64,000 bases of DNA, taken from positions 38,678 through 102,677 of the forward strand of contig QOQU01000014.1 of the NCBI GenBank assembly GCA_003327455.1, in the 5' to 3' direction. The position numbers and the translations under genes are program-made. The notes under the pieces were generated by a model. That model was given only the letters and a program-made list of their open reading frames with translations, was not told where the DNA came from and ran no database searches. Of the stretch, positions 1-7,946 are shown piece after piece (the stretch's first letter is position 1; every line of letters begins with the position of its first letter). Source of the DNA: Anaerolineae bacterium. GTDB lineage: Bacteria; Chloroflexota; Anaerolineae; Anaerolineales; UBA4823.

Positions 1-231
1 ACCGAGATGGGCATTGACATCCAACGCGCTAATGCCTTTGCACAGGATCGATTGGATGTGGCAAAATCGCTGGATGCCCTGAAAGAAGCTGTGGTTGGCG
101 TAAATTTGGATGAGGAAGCTGCCAATCTCATCAAATACCAGCGCGCTTTCCAGGCTGCCACCCGATTGGTAACCGTCATGGATGAAATGCTGGATAAAAT
201 CATCAATGGCATGGGAGTAGTCGGACGCTAG
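1..231 (+). CDS. flgK: Flagellar hook-associated protein 1 FlgK, C-terminal end (partial)
   Basis: The frame is open from the first base, so this is the 3' end of a gene that starts outside the window. The last residues have the C-terminal helix pattern of rod, hook and hook-junction proteins: a GVNLDEEAANLIKYQRAFQA segment, then a stretch ending with TVMDEMLDKIINGMG. FlgK and FlgE share this helix. The gene directly downstream is flgL, the usual partner of flgK, which makes FlgK the best reading. FlgK forms the first ring of the hook-filament junction. Only about 76 residues are visible, so domain content cannot be judged. Confidence 0.88.
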   Translation, partial: TEMGIDIQRANAFAQDRLDVAKSLDALKEAVVGVNLDEEAANLIKYQRAFQAATRLVTVMDEMLDKIINGMGVVGR

Positions 232-254
232 AAAGGTAGAACACGGAGGTTCGT

Positions 255-1166
255 ATGCGCATCACCCAACGCATGATGACCGAAAGGGCAATCGAATACA
301 TGGACGAGAACCTGAAGCGCCTCTATCAACTTCAAGAAAAGGTTTCTTCAGGGAAAGAGTTTCTGCGTCCCTCAGACAATCCAAGTGGCGTGAACAGCGC
401 ACTCAATCTCCGTTCGGTGCTCAAGATGAACAATGCCTATCTGGATAGCGCCGCTACTACCGAAAGCTGGATGTCTGCCACGGATTATGCCCTGATTCAA
501 ACCACCCAGCTTGCTACACGGGCTATGAACCTCACCCGGCAAGGGATGTCAGATACGCTTGGCGCAGAGCAACGGAACACGCTGGCAGCCGAACTCGACA
601 TGGTGCTTCAGCAAGTCCTGAGCGTAGCCAACACCAGCCATCAGGGCAATTACATCTTCGGCGGCTTTCAAACCCTTAACCCTCCTTTCGCCCTGACAGA
701 CTCGAACAGCGATGGGACACTCGACACCGTGGTACGCAGCGGAGATAGCGGCACGATCAACCGTCTGATCAGCCCAAATCTAACCGTCGTCCAAAACGTT
801 AATGGATACGACCTATTTAACGACTTAATGGTAGCAATTATGAATGCCCGTGATGCCCTCAGAAACAATGGTGATCCAAATCAAATGAACGACCTGCAAA
901 GCGCAATTGCCGCCCTGGAAACTCAGATTAACAACGCCAACGAAGCCCTGACGACCAATGGGGCGCGCCAACGCGAAGTGCGTTTGATCAAAGATCGCCT
1001 CGAAAAATCCCAAATTGAGCTCAAGAGTCTGCTCTCTCAGAAAGAAGATGTCAATATGACCGAGGCGATCTCTTACCTGCAACACCAGCAAACGGTTTAT
1101 CAAACGGTCTTAGAGGTAGGGAAACGCGCCATCTCCGCCCTCAGTCTCTTTGATTTGCTCGGCTAA
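255..1166 (+). CDS. flgL: Flagellar hook-associated protein 3 FlgL
   Basis: The 303-residue product has the flagellin-type N-terminal helix ([13 protein letters not shown] at 1-13) and the [13 protein letters not shown] motif near residues 31-43. It ends with a helical region ([20 protein letters not shown]) typical of FlgL. With FlgK it forms the hook-filament junction. The start has a clear ribosome binding site, GGAGG five bases before ATG. It lies 23 bases after flgK and 11 bases before csrA, so the three genes probably form one unit. The length is normal for FlgL. Confidence 0.95.
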   Translation: MRITQRMMTERAIEYMDENLKRLYQLQEKVSSGKEFLRPSDNPSGVNSALNLRSVLKMNNAYLDSAATTESWMSATDYALIQTTQLATRAMNLTRQGMSDTLGAEQRNTLAAELDMVLQQVLSVANTSHQGNYIFGGFQTLNPPFALTDSNSDGTLDTVVRSGDSGTINRLISPNLTVVQNVNGYDLFNDLMVAIMNARDALRNNGDPNQMNDLQSAIAALETQINNANEALTTNGARQREVRLIKDRLEKSQIELKSLLSQKEDVNMTEAISYLQHQQTVYQTVLEVGKRAISALSLFDLLG

Positions 1167-1177
1167 AGGAAACTGCC

Positions 1178-1471
1178 ATGTTGGTCTTAACCCGCAAAGC
1201 AGAAGAAAGTCTGGTCATTGGTGACCAAATCACCCTGACAATCCTGGCAGTTGAGGGAGACCGGGTGAAGCTAGGCATTCAAGCCCCGCGCGAAATCTCC
1301 ATTCATCGGAAAGAGGTTTGGGATGCCATACACGAGCAAAATCGACTGGCTGAGCTATTGGTACAGGATGGACACGGAGAGCGATTCGAACAATTGCGCC
1401 AGTTCCTGGCTGGCGAACTGGATGAGGGCAAAGAGATTGCAGTGCCAGATGGGGAAGCTCAAGAAAGTTAG
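1178..1471 (+). CDS. csrA: Carbon storage/translation regulator CsrA
   Basis: This is a 97-residue CsrA-family RNA-binding protein. The N-terminal strand [16 protein letters not shown] and the [15 protein letters not shown] segment (about residues 32-46), which holds the conserved RNA-contacting arginine, are both present. CsrA binds GGA motifs in mRNA leaders as a homodimer and in Bacillus represses flagellin translation. The position directly after flgL fits that role; fliW, its usual antagonist, is not visible in the window. The C-terminus runs about 30 residues beyond the common 61-75-residue length and is acidic. The flagellin leader at 17577-17616 looks like its target. Confidence 0.95.
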   Translation: MLVLTRKAEESLVIGDQITLTILAVEGDRVKLGIQAPREISIHRKEVWDAIHEQNRLAELLVQDGHGERFEQLRQFLAGELDEGKEIAVPDGEAQES

Positions 1472-1501
1472 CTCTCGCACAACTGCGTAAAACGGCTAAA
1501 A

Positions 1502-1804
1502 TTAGATTGTTCTGTGCTGCAATCGATAAATATACGCCAAAACTTCGGCTACGAGGGGGTAAAGCTCTGGGGGAATGGCCTGTCCAATATCTACCTTGGA
1601 GAGAGCTTCAGCCAGAATCGGGTCTTCGCGAATGGGAATGCCATTCGCTTTTGCGATTGCAATAATTTGTTCAGCAATCAAACCTTCCCCGGACGCCAGT
1701 ACCTTTGGGGCTTCGTCATGTTCTGGATCGTAGCCCAGAGCAGTCGCTTTAGGACGACGCTGATTCAAATAATCCGTATTGCGTAAATAAAACCGCTTAT
1801 CCAC
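1502..1804 (-). CDS. FlhB C-terminal-domain-like protein (YlqH/FlhX type)
   Basis: This protein of about 100 residues matches only the cytoplasmic C-terminal domain of the export switch protein FlhB: ALGYDPEHDEAP, GLIAEQIIAIAKANGIPI, IPPELYPLVAEVLAYIY. The membrane domain is missing, and so is the NPTH autocleavage motif, so it matches the stand-alone FlhX/YlqH class. Such proteins can stand in for the cleaved FlhB-C fragment in export-substrate switching. I chose the GTG start because GGAG lies nine bases upstream; a TTG start 15 bases earlier overlaps that site. It follows a YlqG/FliK-like gene, the same pairing as Bacillus ylqG-ylqH. Confidence 0.85.
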   Translation of the reverse strand: MDKRFYLRNTDYLNQRRPKATALGYDPEHDEAPKVLASGEGLIAEQIIAIAKANGIPIREDPILAEALSKVDIGQAIPPELYPLVAEVLAYIYRLQHRTI

Positions 1805-1808
1805 CGCA

Positions 1809-3164
1809 TCACGCTCCAATCTGGACTTCGCCCATTCCTGCCCAAAGGTCGGTCGTTATCGGAGAAGGTCGGAAGGGTTCGCCCACTTCACAACGCATGC
1901 TCTGGATTTGATAACCTAATTGCTCAAATCCTTGTTGCAAAGATGGAAGCTCCTGTTCAGCCCGTTCGAGCAGGGGTTGGGTTGAAGCCGTAACTTGCAC
2001 GCCAACCTTGCGCTGAGCAACCGAAACATCCACAGCTACTGAACCATCCTCAAGGGCAACCCGGACGACAAAGCGGGTCTGGTTGGCATCAATCGTCGCT
2101 GGGCGTTCATCTGGCAGATAAGCGATGCGCAATTCTACCTGCGGATATCCCTGAGGTAAACCCTCTGCCTGACGGCTATAAACCAAACCAGCAATAGGCA
2201 GATTCAATCTTAGCCATTGCCCTTGTGTGCTGGTCGGATCGGGTTGAGAGTTAAGAAAATGCAGCAATCGGAGACCATCGATAAAACGATCGATCTCCGC
2301 AACCAACGCCGCATGTTGGTTCCCCTTTGCCAGTTCGCGGCGCAGTAAAACCAAACCCAATAGCCCTTTGCTTAAACGATCGTCCTGAGACTCAAGCTGA
2401 CGGATCAGGTCTGCCAGTTCTCTCTCTATTGAGCGTCCAATTGTTTGAATAGCGAGTTGTAACCTTTGCTGGAGCAGGCCAGAGTCAGGATCTGACTGTA
2501 ACAGGATGTTTGATAAGAGTTGTTGGGTTTCTTTTGCCAGGGCAGCCAACTCAGGGGATAGGTTACCGCCGAGAAGGGATTCCAACTGTTTATGCAGGTT
2601 CTGGATCATTTCCCCCAGAGAGGGCAATTGCAAACGGGCTAAGTCAACCGTAGCGGGTGTAACCGGTAAACCGGCTGACTTTAACAAAGCCGCCGCAAGC
2701 GCATCCCCTTCAGTCCACTTGCCAATGTGCTGTAAAGCAGCGTAGATCTCTTGCACCAGTTCAGCTTCTACCGATAAACCACTGGCTAATAACATCTTGG
2801 CGATGGTGACCGTTTCGGCATTGATGGGTAAGCCAGCCTGTTGAAGCAGAACTTGAATCAAACGCGGCGGCAGAGGAGAGGCTGGTTGCTCACTCTCCGT
2901 TCCTCTGGGCACAAGCTGTAAAGTGATGAGAGATTGACTTAGATCACGCACAATAAACTGCGCTGTGCGTCGTTCCAGGAGTTGTGCAGCCTGATCGGAA
3001 GAAGTTAACCTGGCCACCAACTGGACGCCATTGACCGATAGGACCACCCGATCGCCAGAGACCTGTAGAACTTCGGCTGCGATGCGCTGGTTCATGCGCA
3101 ACACCGCATCGGTGTTGTCATATCGCTGCACAATGGCAATTGGCGCCGACCCGCTGACGTTCAT
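1809..3164 (-). CDS. FliK-like flagellar protein (YlqG type)
   Basis: The product has about 451 residues. An N-terminal beta-rich part (AAEVLQVSGDRVVLSVNG) is followed by a long Leu/Gln-rich helical middle. The C-terminal region, around WLRLNLPIAGLVYSRQAEG and the following strands, resembles the FliK/YlqG hook-length-control type. It is paired with the FlhB-C-like gene downstream, as in the Bacillus ylqGH pair, and sits at the end of the flagellar operon. ATG at 3164 is preferred over one four codons earlier because GGAG lies six bases before it. The precise role is not established; the canonical fliK is a separate gene in this operon. Confidence 0.7.
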   Translation of the reverse strand: MNVSGSAPIAIVQRYDNTDAVLRMNQRIAAEVLQVSGDRVVLSVNGVQLVARLTSSDQAAQLLERRTAQFIVRDLSQSLITLQLVPRGTESEQPASPLPPRLIQVLLQQAGLPINAETVTIAKMLLASGLSVEAELVQEIYAALQHIGKWTEGDALAAALLKSAGLPVTPATVDLARLQLPSLGEMIQNLHKQLESLLGGNLSPELAALAKETQQLLSNILLQSDPDSGLLQQRLQLAIQTIGRSIERELADLIRQLESQDDRLSKGLLGLVLLRRELAKGNQHAALVAEIDRFIDGLRLLHFLNSQPDPTSTQGQWLRLNLPIAGLVYSRQAEGLPQGYPQVELRIAYLPDERPATIDANQTRFVVRVALEDGSVAVDVSVAQRKVGVQVTASTQPLLERAEQELPSLQQGFEQLGYQIQSMRCEVGEPFRPSPITTDLWAGMGEVQIGA

Positions 3165-3179
3165 GCTTGACTCCATTGG

Positions 3180-3210
3180 GTCTCCCGCAGGTTTTCCACC
3201 TGCGGGAGAC
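3180..3210. other. Strong intergenic hairpin between flgE and the ylqG-like gene
   Basis: A perfect 13-base-pair inverted repeat (3180-3192 with 3198-3210) surrounds a five-base loop. It lies between the flgE stop and the start of the FliK-like gene, 15 bases before that ATG. No T-run follows on the minus strand, so it is not a standard intrinsic terminator. It may stabilise the flgE message or limit read-through to the last two genes. Confidence 0.6.
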
Positions 3211-3225
3211 TACTCACAATTCACT

Positions 3226-4443
3226 CTATCGCTTCAAATTTACAATCTCCATCAGCATTTCATCTGACGTCGTGATAATTCGCGACGAGGCCTGGAAACC
3301 GCGTTGGGCAACAATCATGTTGGTGAACTCCTGGCCTAAATCAACGTTGGAGCCTTCCAGGTAGCCCGCAGCGATCGTCCCGCGCGTCCCCGTGCCCGCC
3401 TGTCCAATCGCAGGATCGCCTGAGTTCGGGCCTACCATAAACAAGTTTTGCCCTTGTTGAAGCAGACCTGCCGGGTTGACAAAATTCGCCAATGCCAGTT
3501 GTCCAATCAAGCGTTGCATGCCGTTCGAGTAAACTCCAACGATCTCACCCGTTTGAGGCGTGACAAAGAACGTGGAGAATGTCCCGGCTGCCAGACCATC
3601 CTGGAAAGTCATCGAAAGATCGCTTTCGGATGCCAGTTGGGTTAGCTTACTCATATCGACAGTAAATGTAAAGTCATTTGCCCCGGTGATCCCACTCGCA
3701 GCGATCGAGACGTTTCCAGTACTCGAGACATATTGACCATTTGCATCGAATACCAGGTTACCGCTCCCGCTTACGCCGGTACCCGAAGCTGTCCATGTCC
3801 AAGTGTTTCCAGCACCCGGGGTAAAGGTCAGGGTTACCGAATGGAGATTCCCTAAAGAATCATAAACACCAATGGCAACCTGATAGGGATCCGTTGAGCG
3901 CGAGTCAAGGTTACCGAACAATTGGGAGTTTGTAGTTTGTTGCGCCAGCGTTGCACCCAGAGGCAACTGGATATCCTGCAGGGCAGCCCCAACATCAATA
4001 GTCGGGACACCATTGACCACGGTTGCCATCCAGCCTTGAATCCGCAGACCGGTCGCTCCATTGACCAGATAACCTTCTGAATCCATTTCAAGGGATCCAT
4101 CCCGAGAAAACAGATTGGTGACTGCATTTCTGTAAATGAAGAAACCGTCTCCTTGAATAGCCAAATCGGTATTCCGATTGGTCGCCTGGAGCATTCCCTG
4201 GGTAAAGGTCGGCGAAATCACGCCCAGTCGTACACCCAAACCGATTTGGGCTGGATTGATACCACCTAAATTATCCGAAGGTGCCGAACCGCTCCACAGG
4301 GTTTGCGCAAATTGATCTTGAAAGGTCACGCGGCTGCTCTTAAAGCCGTAGGTGTTGACATTGGCAAGGTTATTTGCCACCACGTCCATAAAAGCCTGAT
4401 GCAGGCTCAAAGAACTGATTGCGGTAAACATCGATCGTAACAT
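3226..4443 (-). CDS. flgE: Flagellar hook protein FlgE
   Basis: This is a 405-residue axial protein. It begins with the rod/hook helix (MLRSMFTAISSLSLHQAFMDV, then ANNLANVNTYGFKSSRVTFQD), followed by the LAIQGDGFFI motif near residues 92-101. The end, NVDLGQEFTNMIVAQRGFQA, is the standard C-terminal helix. FlgE polymerises into the hook. The length fits FlgE better than the roughly 260-residue FlgG. The start has an AGGAGG site six bases upstream. It sits in the flgD-TIGR02530-flgE order common in Gram-positive and related flagellar operons. Confidence 0.93.
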   Translation of the reverse strand: MLRSMFTAISSLSLHQAFMDVVANNLANVNTYGFKSSRVTFQDQFAQTLWSGSAPSDNLGGINPAQIGLGVRLGVISPTFTQGMLQATNRNTDLAIQGDGFFIYRNAVTNLFSRDGSLEMDSEGYLVNGATGLRIQGWMATVVNGVPTIDVGAALQDIQLPLGATLAQQTTNSQLFGNLDSRSTDPYQVAIGVYDSLGNLHSVTLTFTPGAGNTWTWTASGTGVSGSGNLVFDANGQYVSSTGNVSIAASGITGANDFTFTVDMSKLTQLASESDLSMTFQDGLAAGTFSTFFVTPQTGEIVGVYSNGMQRLIGQLALANFVNPAGLLQQGQNLFMVGPNSGDPAIGQAGTGTRGTIAAGYLEGSNVDLGQEFTNMIVAQRGFQASSRIITTSDEMLMEIVNLKR

Positions 4444-4468
4444 TTTTAGCCTCCTGAAGTTGAATGTT

Positions 4469-4497
4469 CCAGGCTTCCTCCAAGAGGGCCAGCCTGG
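4469..4497. other. Small hairpin upstream of flgE
   Basis: A seven-base-pair inverted repeat (CCAGGCT with AGCCTGG) encloses a 15-base loop in the 63-base gap between the TIGR02530 gene and flgE. It may be an mRNA processing or stability element; no T-run is present. Confidence 0.3.
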
Positions 4498-4506
4498 TTA
4501 TAAGGA

Positions 4507-4887
4507 TTAATCTGCCAGCACAACGCTGTCAATTTGAGTAAACACTCCTTCGCCCCGTTCACGGGCATCCAGGGCTGTGACGACCAATCGCTGACGGACA
4601 TTGACAATGAAAGCCAGATCATCCATCAGCACCAGCGATTCTTTTCCGCCACGCTTTTCCACCTTCTCCACGGCCTGCGCAAGGCGGGCTAAGCCCTCAT
4701 CAGAAAGGGAAATCTCTCGGCTTTGCAAGCGCTTTTGAGCATGGTTAGAAAAGCGGATTTCTTGTTCACGCGTCTTCTGCTCCAACGCCTGCGCAAATCC
4801 CTGACCCTGGGCAGCCGCTTTCGGAGATAGATTGGAAGCAGTTTTCTGGATCGAAGGGTTGTTCTGGATACGAATCGGATCGGTCAT
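4507..4887 (-). CDS. TIGR02530-type flagellar operon protein
   Basis: This 126-residue protein has the pattern of the small flagellar protein found next to flgD and flgE in many bacteria. An NHAQKRLQSREISLSD segment is followed by a regulated helix and a C-terminal strand region (SLVLMDDLAFIVNVRQRLVVTALD). The biochemical function in the family is unclear; a role in hook assembly is usually assumed from context. The start at 4887 is chosen because GGAG lies seven bases before this ATG. An upstream in-frame GTG is one base from the same site and is unlikely. Confidence 0.85.
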   Translation of the reverse strand: MTDPIRIQNNPSIQKTASNLSPKAAAQGQGFAQALEQKTREQEIRFSNHAQKRLQSREISLSDEGLARLAQAVEKVEKRGGKESLVLMDDLAFIVNVRQRLVVTALDARERGEGVFTQIDSVVLAD

Positions 4888-4908
4888 GCCCACGCTCCTA
4901 TAGAAATC

Positions 4909-5166
4909 TCAGGCTTGCTGAGAAAATCTGATCAAGGTTTCGATACCAGCGCTGATCTTTTTTAGCTCCTCCAGCGAGTTCAATTGCGCCATTTGAGCGA
5001 TCAAATCCTTATCATCCATCGGCTCGAGCGGATTTTGATTGCGCAATTGAACCAGCAAGATCGCCATAAAGGCATTGGAATCGAAACCGCTCAAAGCAGA
5101 AGTTGCACTTTGGGTCGCAATCTGTGAAGAAATTGATGGAGAAGAAGAAACAGCAGCAATACTCAT
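4909..5166 (-). CDS. flgD: Flagellar hook-capping protein FlgD, minimal form
   Basis: At about 85 residues this is only the conserved N-terminal FlgD region: FDSNAFMAILLVQLRNQNPLEPMDDKDLIAQMAQL, then LEELKKI. FlgD forms the scaffold cap on which hook subunits assemble. Typical FlgD proteins have 140-230 residues, and the C-terminal Ig/Tudor-like domains are absent here. The next gene starts normally, and no frameshifted remainder is visible, so it appears to be a naturally short form. Two adjacent ATG codons are possible; the second lies six bases after GGAG. Confidence 0.88.
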   Translation of the reverse strand: MSIAAVSSSPSISSQIATQSATSALSGFDSNAFMAILLVQLRNQNPLEPMDDKDLIAQMAQLNSLEELKKISAGIETLIRFSQQA

Positions 5167-5180
5167 CATTTGCTCCTTTC

Positions 5181-6539
5181 TTATATTCGGTATTCAAAGG
5201 TTGAACTTGAATCCCGCCATTTTGGTTCGAAAGATTTTGTATTCGAGGCGCCATGCTCCGCCGCCTCACCAAACTTCCAGCCATTTTGATGGGGGGCGCG
5301 GAATTCGCTTTGGGAGAGATCAGAGCGGGCCTGTGCCTGACCCTGGCCGACAGTTAAGCCACTGAGATTAACCCCAGCCTGAGCCAGACTATCCCGGAGA
5401 AAGTTCAAATCTCGCTCCAACAAGGAAGCAGTGGAAGCATTCTCGGCGTGAATGACGATTTGTACGCCATCGGCTTTGGAAACCAAACGCACATCAATGC
5501 GTCCAAGCTGTTCGGGATAGAGCTGGATGCGCAGGCTCGTTTGTCCAGATTTTCCAAAGACTTCTAATTCCCGCGCTACCTGCTGGACAATTTCTGGTCG
5601 GTGAGCTTCCGCCAAGCGGGCCGGCTCGATCGGTTTTGCCGCCGGAGGACTGGATGGCGGTCCGCTCGTTTGAACCGCTTCGGGTTTCGCGCTTTCTTTC
5701 GACACAGTTGGCTGAGCCTCGTTTACCATCGCTCTGCCGTTTTCTTTCACCGCCTCCTGGGCGATGGCAGGTCTCCCGCCAGGTGCGCTCTCAACCACCA
5801 TCCGAGGCGCCTGTCCACTAACCGCTTTGTCTGATTGTTTTGGTTCACCTCCAGACGGCGAAACCTCTTTCCCATGCGCCTCCTGCGATGAAGATTGAGG
5901 TTCAGGTTTCAGGTTTGCTTTGGATTGGAGGTCAGCTTGATCCCTATGCTCAATCTCTTGAAGTGCAGGCTCCGGTTCATCCTGAGTTTTTTGGATCAAT
6001 TGCGCAAAGTTCTTCTCCACAGGCGTACTCTGGCTCTCTTGAACTGGCTGTTTCTCGCCGCTCAGAGAGTCAAGCAGAGATAAATCGCTTGCCAGCGGTT
6101 GGGTTGTCTGCGCCACCTCTTCCAGGACATTTGCATCCAACTCACCGTTCAATTGTACAGTTTCTTCGCTGACAAGATCGAGGGTCAGCGTTGGGTCAAC
6201 TGGAATCACAATGACCGCCTCTGTCTCTGAGAACGCAAGCGGATCAACGGCAGCCTGAACCGGAGTTGTTTCCTCGACTGGCGTAGAAGGCTCTGGAGTC
6301 TCAACCTGCGGCTCAAATTCCTCACGCTGCGGAAGAGGTTTCGTCTCTTCCTGGTGAACCTGAGTAGAACGATCGTTTGGATGTTTAACAAGGGGCTTTT
6401 CGGGCGCGCTCTTCGCCTGCTCTAAAACTTCACGGAAAGACTTCCCCTCCTCAAGTAGAGGAGCGTGCTTTTCCGCCTGTTTTAATTGAGGCTGAAAGAG
6501 CGTTTCACCGATTGTTGGTAGTAGAAAAACTTCTTTCAC
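5181..6539 (-). CDS. fliK: Flagellar hook-length control protein FliK
   Basis: This 452-residue protein has a long Glu/Pro/Gln-rich, low-complexity N-terminal two thirds. A compact C-terminal domain spans about residues 330-405 (SLRIQLYPEQLGRIDVRL, VQIVIHAENASTASLLERDL, LRDSLAQAGVNLSGLTV). That domain is the conserved FliK C-terminal fold that talks to FlhB. FliK measures hook length and switches export to filament-type substrates. The start is GTG with GGAGG six bases upstream, three bases after the flgB stop. The flexible ruler region varies in sequence across species, so only the C-terminus supports the call. Confidence 0.92.
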   Translation of the reverse strand: MKEVFLLPTIGETLFQPQLKQAEKHAPLLEEGKSFREVLEQAKSAPEKPLVKHPNDRSTQVHQEETKPLPQREEFEPQVETPEPSTPVEETTPVQAAVDPLAFSETEAVIVIPVDPTLTLDLVSEETVQLNGELDANVLEEVAQTTQPLASDLSLLDSLSGEKQPVQESQSTPVEKNFAQLIQKTQDEPEPALQEIEHRDQADLQSKANLKPEPQSSSQEAHGKEVSPSGGEPKQSDKAVSGQAPRMVVESAPGGRPAIAQEAVKENGRAMVNEAQPTVSKESAKPEAVQTSGPPSSPPAAKPIEPARLAEAHRPEIVQQVARELEVFGKSGQTSLRIQLYPEQLGRIDVRLVSKADGVQIVIHAENASTASLLERDLNFLRDSLAQAGVNLSGLTVGQGQAQARSDLSQSEFRAPHQNGWKFGEAAEHGASNTKSFEPKWRDSSSTFEYRI

Positions 6540-6542
6540 ATT

Positions 6543-6944
6543 TTACCTCCCGATAATCTGTTTAATCCCGGCAAATTTTCTGCTGATCAACTGACTCAGC
6601 GCTTGATATTGGATGACAGTCTCTGTCATCTGGGTAAGTTCAACATCAATATCTACATTGTTTCCATCGGCTCGTAAGGCACCTCCTTCACGAAGAGAAA
6701 TCTGAACGGAATCCACGGGTCGGGTTGAACTGAGATGAGCTTTATGAGTTGTTTGCATCACCACCTTTCCATCTTGGTTTAGAATTCGCCGTAAAGTCGC
6801 CCGAAAGTCGGCTTTTTGGGCGCGATAACCAGGGGTATCCACATTCGATATGTTTTGACCGATAACCTCTTGTTGGACCGATAGTCCATCAAGGGCTGAT
6901 TTGAGAGCCTGAATTGTAGAACTAAAGAGGATTGGGTCAGTCAT
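6543..6944 (-). CDS. flgB: Flagellar basal-body rod protein FlgB
   Basis: This is a 133-residue proximal rod protein. It carries the EVIGQNISNVDTPGYRAQKADF motif (about residues 29-50) and the C-terminal helix NNVDIDVELTQMTETVIQYQ. The start at 6944 follows GGAG by eight bases and slightly overlaps the end of the upstream lytic transglycosylase gene. In most flagellar operons flgB directly precedes flgC and fliE. Here flgC-fliE lead the operon, and flgB sits eight genes later, between the transglycosylase and fliK. Confidence 0.93.
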   Translation of the reverse strand: MTDPILFSSTIQALKSALDGLSVQQEVIGQNISNVDTPGYRAQKADFRATLRRILNQDGKVVMQTTHKAHLSSTRPVDSVQISLREGGALRADGNNVDIDVELTQMTETVIQYQALSQLISRKFAGIKQIIGR

Positions 6945-6945
6945 C

Positions 6946-7497
6946 TCAGACACTCCATTCATGCGCAGTTTTGTAATACTGCATCACGCGTTGAACGTAG
7001 ACTTGCGTTTCCTTGTAGGGGGGAATTCCCCCGTAACGATCTACCGCGCCAGGACCTGCATTGTAAGCAGCCAGCGCCAGGCTGACATTCTGGTTATATT
7101 TGCGCAACAGGCGAGCTAAAAACTTCGTCCCGCCGAAGATATTTTCTTCGGGATCATAAGGATCCTCTACGCCTAAACCGGCAGCCGTGGCTGGCATCAA
7201 TTGCATCAACCCCATTGCCCCCGCTGAAGAGGTTGCTTTAGGGTTGAAATTCGACTCAGCCCGGATGACTGCCTGAATCAAACGTGGATCGACGTTGTAT
7301 TTTCGGGCTGCCTCCTGAATAATTGCTCCAAATTTCCCCTGGACGGATTCTTCTCCCGTGGTCTGATTTTTTCGGCTCACCGCTGGCGGTAGCGTAACAA
7401 CCGTTTCGCCACCATCCAGAACCTGATCCAACAGACGGAAGATCAAATCGTATAAGATCATCTGATATTGAGAGTTAAATAACGAACCATCCATCAT
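6946..7497 (-). CDS. SLT-type lytic transglycosylase of the flagellar operon
   Basis: The 183-residue protein has a complete Slt/goose-lysozyme-like domain: AVIRAESNFNP with the catalytic glutamate near residue 75, SSAGAMGLMQLMPATA, and LAAYNAGPGAVDRYGG. It would cleave peptidoglycan to let the rod pass, the job done by the FlgJ C-terminal domain in proteobacteria. The N-terminal 45 residues are not a recognisable signal peptide, so export through the flagellar apparatus is possible. It overlaps fliJ by four bases (ATGA), with GGAG four bases before the first ATG. Confidence 0.9.
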   Translation of the reverse strand: MMDGSLFNSQYQMILYDLIFRLLDQVLDGGETVVTLPPAVSRKNQTTGEESVQGKFGAIIQEAARKYNVDPRLIQAVIRAESNFNPKATSSAGAMGLMQLMPATAAGLGVEDPYDPEENIFGGTKFLARLLRKYNQNVSLALAAYNAGPGAVDRYGGIPPYKETQVYVQRVMQYYKTAHEWSV

Positions 7498-7946
7498 GCA
7501 GCTCCGTTCGATTTTCGAAAGGCGCGCGCGATATAAATATCATCTTGCAGCCGATTCTCTCGCTGCGCCTCCTCTCTCCGATACCGTTCCAATTCATGTT
7601 CCTTAAGTTTGTTCAAGGCTTCAGCATCTTGCTTGGCGAGGACGATTTCTTCTTGTTTTTCGGCTATCTGGCGAGCTAATTCCGCCAGACGGGCTTCCTG
7701 TTCAGCAATGCGCTGATTGACCATCTGCAGATTGGAACGCAAACGCGAGAGCATAAACAGGTCTACATCCCCTACCTGTTGCCTGCCCATCTCTTCCAAC
7801 AAGCGGTTGCGACTGCTTTGCAGGGCTTCTAAAAAGGTTTTGCCGTGCTGCTGAGATTGCACCAGTCGCCCTAACTCAATTTCTAAAATCTCCACTCTCG
7901 TTTCCCGATAATCTAATACCGGTTGCAAGGAGAATTTGGGTGTCAT
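7494..7946 (-). CDS. fliJ: Flagellar export chaperone/ATPase stalk protein FliJ
   Basis: This 150-residue protein is almost entirely a charged coiled coil (LQPVLDYRETRVEILEIELG at the start, then heptad-like E/Q/L-rich helices). It has the typical FliJ length. FliJ is the central stalk of the FliI ATPase ring and an escort chaperone for export. It overlaps fliI by four bases and lies in the canonical fliH-fliI-fliJ order. Sequence conservation in this family is low, so position and coiled-coil character carry the call. GAGG lies ten bases upstream of the ATG. Confidence 0.9.
   Translation of the reverse strand: MTPKFSLQPVLDYRETRVEILEIELGRLVQSQQHGKTFLEALQSSRNRLLEEMGRQQVGDVDLFMLSRLRSNLQMVNQRIAEQEARLAELARQIAEKQEEIVLAKQDAEALNKLKEHELERYRREEAQRENRLQDDIYIARAFRKSNGAA

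Noticed and set aside
5500..6390. Long plus-strand open frames opposite fliK
   Set aside because: They are antisense to a low-complexity GC-biased coding region, without family motifs or ribosome binding sites.
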